Part shown: positions 56,741 to 64,000 of the stretch, one piece after another | Layout: each line of letters opens with the position of its first letter | How positions within the stretch are numbered: position 1 is the first letter of the stretch | Source: Dermatemys mawii | Lineage: Eukaryota > Chordata > Testudines > Dermatemydidae | NCBI GenBank assembly: GCA_007922305.1 | Contig: ML677335.1 | Location: forward strand, 40,584,034-40,648,033 | Reading direction: 5' to 3' | DNA: 64,000 nt | Notes under the pieces: model-generated | Databases searched by the model: none | Told to the model about the DNA's origin: nothing | The model's input: only the letters and a program-made list of their open reading frames with translations | Program-made: the position numbers and the translations under genes

Positions 56741-59540
56741 TAGTTCTGGGTAGTGGGTGGTAAATCTGCCCACTCTTTGTAGTTGTTATATTTTCACATT
56801 ATACTTTATTCATGTATGGCATGTTTCAGTGTATTCATATTTTGTATTTTTCTATTAGACTGAAATGTAGAATAAATGGTTATGCTGGAAAAATAAAATG
56901 CTTTGAATTTATCTAATAACAAAATGGATGAACTTCTGTCCTTGTGCAATTTATTCATATTTCGTTGCTTTGGCAATCAGACCACCAGTGTGAAATGATT
57001 TTCTGTCTTATAATATTTTTTATATTTTGTAGAATAATACAGAACATAACTGTAGATGCCAGTATTCCTCCCATCGTGCCGACCACCCTCTTGGTACAGA
57101 AATACATCTAGAAAAAAAAATACTAGTCGTCTTCTCTTGTTCTAGAGAGGTATTATAATGAAGGCTACGTAGTATTTGGAACAGATCTTCTTTATTGCAT
57201 CAGTGCGCATGACTGGCCTTGAAACAGCCAGAGGACTCAGTTGAGGATCATGGTTCAAATTTAGGTGGAACATTGAAACTTCGGTAAGTTGTACATGTGT
57301 TCATTAATCAGGGAGATTTTTAGAGTTCCTCAGTAATCTGCTGTGGCGTCCAGTGGTTTTCGATGAACTCCTTAGGCGGCTGCTTTGGTGCCTGTACTGG
57401 AACATGCACGTGTACAGTATTTTGTCAGCAGCATTGATCCACATCTAGAAGAGTCACAGCATTCCGTTAAATTAACAGCTGTGACTGATTTCAGCAACCC
57501 TGAAGTTCCTCTCATTATAAAAAAGTGTGAAACTTAGATCTTGCTTTAGACAAAGATAATTGGCTTAATCATCTTCTACTGAGTCTCTTGGGGTTCTAGT
57601 GATTTTTATTTTACCTCACCTTCCTCCCAAGCCATCCGAAACAGAGCAGCCTGTAGAAGTGGATGAATCAACAAAATGACAGAATGCTGACTGTCTCAAT
57701 GTGATCAGCCATGACATATGAGTTGAGGGTATCGACTCCTTGGACATATCCAGCGTACTCAGACCTTCAAGTAGGCCTAACTCTGGAAATGTGCCTTGAC
57801 TTCTAGACATGGTTAGAATTATAAGGTTAAACATATTTGCTAGACATGAAATCTGTTAGATTTTGAAGTCCGACCAAAAGACTACATTTGACTACAATGA
57901 CAGTTATATCCAGGAGCGAAAACTGAGCAGATATTAACAGATTTTTGGGGTTTCAAAGGAATATGAAAATGAGCAGGGATACTGTACTCTGCCACCAGTA
58001 AAGCCTCAAGCTGTATCTTTAGGAATCTCCAATCTGACCTCTCATTTGGAGGCACTCTCATTCGCTTATGTCTCTAGCCACATTATAACACAGGTCCTAT
58101 AAAGAATAAGGTCACCATAACTAGCCCCTTGAAAGTGTAACAGAAGAAGAAAAAAAGACCTTTATTGACTCTCTTCTTCCACCAGTAACCATAATCTTTT
58201 AATATATCAGCAACTAACTTCATAGCACCACTTTAGCCAAGCTTTTTCATATTTCCAGACAAAAGGTGTTACATACATGCAAAGCATTATCAGAGGTTGT
58301 CCAACATCCAGATCCTTTTCTGCTATGATTAAAAGTAACACTGAACAGTGTTACCATTTTGTCTATTGGACAAAGCGGTTATAAAATGATGATTCTGAAT
58401 AGCACAATATTGTCAGTGGCAGCTCTACTCCCTCACACTGCTGAAACTTCTTCACAGACCTCTGCCCCTTATCAATTCAGACCTGAATTTACTGTGGCAG
58501 ACTCACAAGATAAATGTCCAAATAATCTTAGACAGCACCAAATATGTGCTTCTCTTTCATTTTAAGTCATTGAAGTCTGGGAAATTTCCATCCAGCTGAC
58601 TGAATCAAATGAAAATAAATGGGGTTAGAAAAGAATTTTTTTAAAATAATGAAATGTGCCTCAAATTTCAGGATATCCTTTTTTTATATGATGAAAACAC
58701 AGTTAATCCATAACATGTATTCTCCTTCTAGCATGGAGATTTATATGACACATTCTCCATACAAACTTGACTTCCCTTCTCAGGCCCACACAATCCCTGT
58801 CTGACCAATGAAATCTCAGCTTCTTCAGATTTTGAAATCTCTCCTCCCAGCCCCATTCCTCCTGTTAAAATCTAATGAGGCACTCTGGTCAATAAAAGCA
58901 GTTGGAGATGTCCTTGATCTCTCTGTGGCTTTTATAGAAGCCAGATGGTTTGGCTCTGGAATGTCTCACATAATCTAGTGACATGAACTCTTAAAGCCAG
59001 AGTTTAAAATTAGCAAAATTAAACTACTTAAATATTGCAGCATGATAATAAGCTAGTGAGAATAATTCTCATTTTTTCTCCTAAAAGATTGCTTTGGGTT
59101 ATACATTGATATTGCACTCAGTGGACTGTCTGTTGGAATACACTTGAAGCAGTTAAATTAAAAGCAGTAGTAAACAGATAGTATAGTACTATGTGTAGTT
59201 TCCAGCACTGGGTTTGAAAAACAAAAAAATTAAGAATCCAAAGCTGCTCCTGATTATGCAAACTTCGTCCCCTCTCTCTGACAATGCTTTATAATTTAGA
59301 TTTTTCCTAGCTTTGTCCCACCAGTTACCCTCACTGCCTGCTCCACTGACCTATCACAGACACAAAAAACCACTACTCTGTATCAGCAGAATCATCAGCA
59401 ACGTGATAAGATAGCAGAAAACATTCTATTACCCTCTAATAGCACTGAGTAGCTGTCCCAAGGTCCAGGGTGAGGGAAAAGTAACAAGAAGTCACCTTTG
59501 CTTTAATAAAATAAACAATAAATCAAAACAATCCTGTACA
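56741..59540. other. Unique DNA, no gene seen
   Basis: Short ORFs without motifs. 57180-57480 is slightly GC-richer (GTGGCGTCCAGTGG, TTAGGCGGCTGC) but matches nothing that I recognise. Confidence 0.45.
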
Positions 59541-59544
59541 CTTT

Positions 59545-59625
59545 TATAGAGTCTTTCACAAAAAGATCTATATGGTGCTTTACAAACACTAATTAATTAA
59601 GCCTCACAATTAAGCCTTTTGTTTT
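59545..59625 (+). repeat. MIR-type SINE, 5' part
   Basis: ACTTTTATAGAGTCTTTCAC, ATATGGTGCTTTACAAACAC and TAATTAAGCCTCACAATTAA fit the early MIR CORE region ('CACTTTACA...TTAAGCCTCACAA'). The 3' half is missing. Confidence 0.45.
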
Positions 59626-59629
59626 TTAC

Positions 59630-60145
59630 AGTTGGACTGGGGTTTTTTGGTCTACTGTGGGTTTGTGCTAGCCACCTTTCTTGAAGGAATTCTTTCTTCA
59701 ACACCAAATTGGCCAGAGAAGGTGTTTTTTTCTTTTTTTTTTTTCTTCAATCTCCTCTCCCGCACCACCCAAGCAGGTCCAGGATGGACCCAGTAGGGTA
59801 GGTCAAGAGGTTAAGTTCAAGTTATTGTAATTTAGCAAGTGGCAGGTACAAGTTCCATAGAGGTTCTGGTTCCCAACAAATCTGAATTGGAAGTGGAGTT
59901 AGGGGAAAGCATTCCCTGAAGAAACTGAGGAAGGAGGTTGGGACTCCTATATTTGGCACAGCAGACACACAAGCCCCCTAAATGGTGGGATCAATATTTG
60001 GGGTGGAGGCGGATTGCTGACTGCAACCATCCCTAAAACAGATGGAAATGAATAAGAAAGGAATGATGGTCTCCACTATACAAGTTAGTGACAGAACATC
60101 ACCAGATAAATTAATAAAAGTTGCAAACTGATTAAACCACATCCG
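59630..60145. other. Unassigned, moderately GC-rich DNA
   Basis: TTTTTTTGGTCTACTG-like and pyrimidine-rich text (59725-59750) is followed by GGTGGAGGCGGATTGCTGAC. It may be the leading part of the L2-like repeat. No coding potential is visible. Confidence 0.35.
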
Positions 60146-60149
60146 TTCA

Positions 60150-60500
60150 TTTTGTCATTTTTCCTGCATGCCTGAGTCACTGGGAAGCCAACACAGTCTA
60201 TGGAGCACAGATATAATTGTGATGTGTCAGGCTGCAGCATTTTGCACTGGCAGAAACTTCTGCATCTCTGTTGAGAGTCCAAGCACTTGACACTCTGCCA
60301 CAAGATAATATCCTAACTGAGGTGGAAATGGCATGTCTATTGCTGTTATGTTGCCTTGATTCCATCGGGCCACATCATGTTGAGAATTGTGACAATATAT
60401 AAGCAGTGAGCGTTCTTGAAGTATCACCCCAAGTAAAGTACATTGCAGCCATATAGTCTGGAGGTGACAAAGGCACAAACATTTGTGTCAAAATCCACAT
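60150..60500. repeat. L2-like LINE fragment, non-coding part
   Basis: GGGAAGCCAACACAGTCTAT, CAGGCTGCAGCATTTTGCAC, CATTGCAGCCATATAGTCTG and GAGGTGACAAAGGCACAAAC follow in order a pattern of vertebrate L2-type repeats ('GCTGCAGCATT', 'AGTCTGGAGGTGACAAAGGCATG'). It continues the family seen at 46570-46890. Confidence 0.45.
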
Positions 60501-60721
60501 CTTACACAGAATGTTATAGCCTCCTAGCCATACTCGGCTGGGAAAAAGCATTGTTGGTCACCATTGATATGCGAGCCATTCACATTATAACAAAGCTCCA
60601 GGAATCAAACAAGATGCTCAAGTCGTTAGTTTAGAGTGGTTGTAACTGAAATTGTAGTTTGAAAGCTTTTTTTGTTTTTTTACTGATTTCAAGAGACATT
60701 TCCTATATACTTATTGAGAAC

Positions 60722-60840
60722 AGGGTGACCAGATGTCCCGATTTTATAGGGACAGTCACAATTTTTGGGTCTTTTTCTTATATAGGCTCCTATGACTCCC
60801 CACTCCCATCCTAATTTTTCACACTTGCTGTCTGGTCACT
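60722..60840 (+). mobile_element. GGTGACC-type MITE, copy 2
   Basis: GGGTGACCAGATGTCCCGAT begins and TGCTGTCTGGTCACTC ends the element. TTATAGGGACAGTCACAATT, GGGTCTTTTTCTTATATAGG and ATTTTTCACACTTGC lie between. It is the best-preserved of three copies and lies in the opposite orientation to 1880-1990. Confidence 0.85.
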
Positions 60841-61508
60841 CTAATCAAGAATATTGATAAAACCAGTAAAAATAAAAACCCCAACCAAACAGAAAGTGTC
60901 AGTGTGATCACTATACTTAATAAACATGCACAGATCGGAGAGCAGATAATCCATCCAATATCTCCTTTGGTAGATTCCTCTCCCACAATAACATTAGTTC
61001 TGTCTGTCTGGGAAAAATTGCAGCCAACCAGCTCTTATTCAAATGCCTATCTGTACTAGACCCAGAGAAAGCTAATTAACTGCACCATTCTGGTCCAAAG
61101 AAAGAATGGAAATGTTGTCAACATAGTTAAGACATCAATATCCAAATTGTCCTATTATCTCTCTTTACATACATACAGAACAGAAAATGTGCCAGAATAG
61201 AACCATTTAGTTCCTCACATTTGATAGAGTCCTTGGAGGAGGTTGGGGCGTGGAGATCAGAACACAACAGAAGGACTGAAATGGAACACCTGGCTTTGCT
61301 GAAGATACCTGCTTCCTGATAGAACTATGACATCCTGCAGTCTTAAAGGTACTCAGTTTTCAGTCCCTTCTATGGCTACTACTTCTAGAAATACCCATTC
61401 AGTGTAATAGAGAATACATTGTGCAAAAAGGCAGCATGGGATAGGGCGCTGGAGTGGGGAGTTGGGAGACAAACACCCAGGATTGTTTCCACTATGTTTA
61501 TACCCACT
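60841..61508. other. Unique DNA, no gene seen
   Basis: No recognised repeat or exon. Confidence 0.4.
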
Positions 61509-62065
61509 GTGATAGAGGAGGGTTAGGGAACTGTGGTAGAGTGCTTGAGGGGAGATATGTAAGCTCAGAGCTAATTGAGGCATGGATCCCTATGGACTAG
61601 AGAAGCTGGCAGCAGGTTGACTGGAACACCTGCAATCAATTAAGGCCCTGTTAGGAACCTAATAAAACCCCCTGCTTCAGGCAGACAGGGGAGGAGGAAA
61701 GGAGTTGGAGCAGAGAGCAGTTTGGAGGAGTTGGAGCAGAGAGCAGTTTGGAGGAGAGTTTGGAACCAAGAGACCCAGACCCTAGGTAAAGAGACACCTG
61801 GCTTGTGTAGAGAGAGGGCAGGAAGCCCCACAAGCTGAAGAGTAGGAGAGGGAAGTAGCCCAAGGGAAGGAATAGCTAATTCAGGTGGTTTACCACTAAC
61901 CTCAGGGCCCCTGGGCTGGGACCTGGAGTACAGGGCGGGCCTGGGTCCCTCCCCATCCAGTCCCCCTCCTCTAGGATACTAGTGGGGCAGTTAATACCCC
62001 ATTCAGGGGCAAGAAATGGCTCCCTGAACCCCTCCACAAAAAGAGAAAGCGCGGGACCCATCATA
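61509..62065 (+). mobile_element. LTR-like region (possible solo LTR)
   Basis: Starts TGTGATAGAGGAGGGTTAGG and ends GGGACCCATCATA, close to the TGTGA...CATCACA ends of the other two LTRs in this window. CTAATAAAACCCCCTGCTTC, CAGGGCCCCTGGGCTGGGAC and CTGGAGTACAGGGCGGGCCT are landmarks I associate with turtle LTRs. No target duplication was found, so the ends are uncertain. It contains an exact 26-bp tandem duplication (61701-61752). ORFs on the minus strand are fortuitous. Confidence 0.45.
61701..61752. repeat. 26-bp exact tandem duplication
   Basis: The unit GGAGTTGGAGCAGAGAGCAG plus TTTGGA occurs twice without mismatch. A partial third unit (GGAGAGTTTGGA) follows. Confidence 0.9.
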
Positions 62066-62936
62066 GTAGTGCCAGCAATTTGCCACACAATACAGTACAA
62101 GGTTCAGTTAGTAAGTCCTACTATGTGGATCTGGCAAAGTTTGAACAGGAATACACTGCTCCAAATACAAGAAGCAATAATTATGGCCTAACAAATTAAA
62201 TTACAGAGATACCTTGAAATTTTGAAAAGTGATTATTGTTCTTAAAGGAGGAAATATTTCACCACCAATTACAAGTTTTATACTTGTTTTTTGGGAAGAC
62301 TTAGCAAGAATACTTTGCCATTACAAATTGTGAAGTAAGTTATTTTTCCCCAAAGTGTAAAGTTGTTATAGCTGTCATCTTATCTGTTAGCTGCATCCAA
62401 GAAAGTCACATGCGTCTCAAGAACTTGAAATATTCTTTTTCATCTGCTTAGAAATTATCAGCTAATACCATTCTCCTCCTCCAGCTTCCACATCATTAAC
62501 AGTTATCTTATATAAGCTAAAATCCTTGACACAAACTTTCATGCAAAGACAAAAAGAAATCATTAAATGTGTGTTTATATTTCTTTTATTTAGCAGTAGT
62601 TTTTAGTGTTTCTTTTTTTGACTGCCAGCTCGCTTTCCTTTGTACAAAGGGCTCTTCAGTTAATAAACCTGATAACTTCCATTTCATTCTTTCGAAAAAC
62701 TGAAAAATCCACATTCTGTATTTAAAATATGTAAATTTCTAAACAGGAAAGCTGACAAGAAAAAAGTAACACACCATTAAAAAGTAAGGAAACCACTGAG
62801 TAAGTGCAATCTTTCAATTCATTAAGGCTGCACAATCCTGCAGGTGAGAACTATGCTAGTACAGTGACATAAAATACAAAGGCAATGTAGCACTCTCTCT
62901 GGGATTATCCATATGTAACTGATAGATTTAGGGAAA
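62066..62936. other. Unique DNA, no gene seen
   Basis: A+T-rich with no recognised repeat. Confidence 0.45.
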
Positions 62937-63395
62937 CATTTTCAAAAGCATTTCAGTGATTTACGAGAATAAGTCCCATTTTTAAAAGTGACTTAGGAGC
63001 CTAAGTGTCATTGAAAGTCAAAAGTGAAACTCCTAAAAACACTTTTGAAGCTGGGACTTAGACTCCTGTTTGCAATAAAAGGCCTGCAGCACAGCCATTG
63101 CTAGTCCGGGTCTGTTGACTCAGGCTCACAGGGCTTGGACTAAAAATAGCCAACTTCTGCCAGCCGGGGTCTCATCCCACTGCCAGCGTTGGGTTCCTTC
63201 ATCCAGGCCAGAAGCGGGCACTAAGTGGAGATGGCAGCGGGACCCCAGCTGGTAAAGGGCTAGTAGCAGGAACCCCAGAGCAGTGGTGGGCTCCCCGCCC
63301 TCATGTGCCACCAAAAATCGGCTCACATGCCACATTTGGCACGCGTGCCATAGGTTGCCGACTCCTGACTTAGGTGCTTTTAAAAACATTATCCC
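62937..63395. mobile_element. Palindromic MITE (GGCACCTAA family), interrupted
   Basis: CATTTTCAAAAGCATTTCAG, AAAAGTGACTTAGGAGCCTA and TCATTGAAAGTCAAAAGTGA form the left arm. The right arm is split: GCTGGGACTTAGACTCC ends at about 63067, while ACTTAGGTGCTTTTAAAAAC resumes at 63368. A hAT-type insertion fills the gap. Confidence 0.55.
63064..63367 (-). mobile_element. hAT-type insertion with CGACTCCTG end
   Basis: The right end CATAGGTTGCCGACTCCTG matches the left end of the MITE at 27390 in reverse, and GGCACGCGTGCC lies next to it as in that family. ACTTAGAC (63056-63063) and ACTTAGGT (63368-63375) may be a worn 8-bp duplication (6/8). The left end is not recognisable. The body is GC-rich, including CTGTTGACTCAGGCTCACAG. 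Confidence 0.55.
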
Positions 63396-64000
63396 CAGGG
63401 CCTGATCTCAAAAGATGCTCAGCAGCTATAACTGCCATATCAAGGTCAAAACCTGAATTTTGAGAGTAAAGCGATAGAACTAACTTCTCCCCCACTGCTC
63501 CCCGATGACCACTCACTGTTGAAAGTTTTGAAGCTTGACTAAAGATTTCGATCTTTGGAAGGAAGATAGGGTATTGGAGTGGGAAATAATTGTAAATGAT
63601 GGGTGAAAATAAAGGCAGTTTAGTTCTTGGTTTTATATTTTCCTTGTCTACACCTAAAGCAACGAACAAAGCAAAACAACTTATAAGCCACCTGAAAATT
63701 TGCAAGGCAGTGGTTCATAATGTAGCTAAGTGCCTTTGGGAATTGTGAAAAAATAAACACACAAAAAGATTGAATTATTTAGTTTGGGAGTGTGATTTTC
63801 ATAATATGTGCTTAGATTTGTTTTGTGGGGTTTATTTTCCTCTCTGAAATTTTATAAGGATGTTAGCATATTTACATTCACAGCAAAAGATTAACATGAT
63901 AAAGTTTAACTGCACCAAAGCAGCCATTATAGTCTGGGAGGTTAATAATTCATGAAATAGCTGGCTCTATGCAATAAACCACAATGGCTAGCTGTGGAGT
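63396..64000. other. Unique DNA, no gene seen
   Basis: A minus-strand 111-codon ORF at 63370-63705 has no motif. No recognised repeat to the window edge. Confidence 0.45.

Noticed and set aside
1..64000. tRNA, rRNA, bacterial operon or phage features
   Set aside because: No tRNA A/B boxes with cloverleaf, no rRNA signatures, no coding density; the repeats are those of a vertebrate nuclear genome.

Overview
The window is vertebrate nuclear DNA and most likely comes from a turtle; another reptile is possible. It is about 60% A+T. No intact cellular gene, tRNA, rRNA or CRISPR array could be found. What can be read is intergenic or intronic sequence packed with transposon copies typical of reptile genomes: CR1 LINEs, MIR-type SINEs, hAT elements and MITEs, Penelope-like fragments, solo LTRs, L2-like pieces and many short palindromic MITEs. 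Family names rest on recognising diagnostic motifs, not on a database search.

Layout. 1-13.3 kb is mostly unique A+T-rich DNA with a GGTGACC MITE, MIR-type SINEs and palindromic MITEs. 13.36-14.39 kb is a complete but dead hAT element with a perfect 8-bp target duplication and hAT transposase remnants. 14.4-27.1 kb is largely unique, with MIR-like pieces, a GA/CA microsatellite and a degenerate tandem array. 27.18-28.44 kb is a solo LTR with a 5-bp duplication; a hAT MITE with its own 8-bp duplication sits inside it. 29.55-31.24 kb holds the only long open frame: a 562-residue, Cys-rich, transposase-like protein. 32-41 kb holds a 3' CR1, Penelope-like inverted and direct fragments with hammerhead-like cores, a 676-bp MITE full of AGCGCT palindromes, and CR1 tails. 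42.5-48.5 kb holds a turtle-type TATA-containing repeat, a G-rich hAT MITE, an L2-like piece, and a long foldback split by a second solo LTR. 51-55 kb holds a hAT relic and two CR1 fragments; the larger keeps RT motifs but has lost one catalytic Asp. 55-64 kb is mostly unique, with an L2-like stretch, an LTR-like region and a MITE interrupted by a hAT-type insertion.

The sequence does not show one gene system working together. It shows a layered record of insertions whose nesting gives relative ages. The items most worth checking are the intact 562-aa ORF, the hammerhead-like Penelope fragments, the AGCGCT-palindrome MITE, the LTR-split foldback, and several repeat-free A+T-rich blocks rich in homeodomain, POU and PBX/MEIS-like motifs that look like conserved enhancers.
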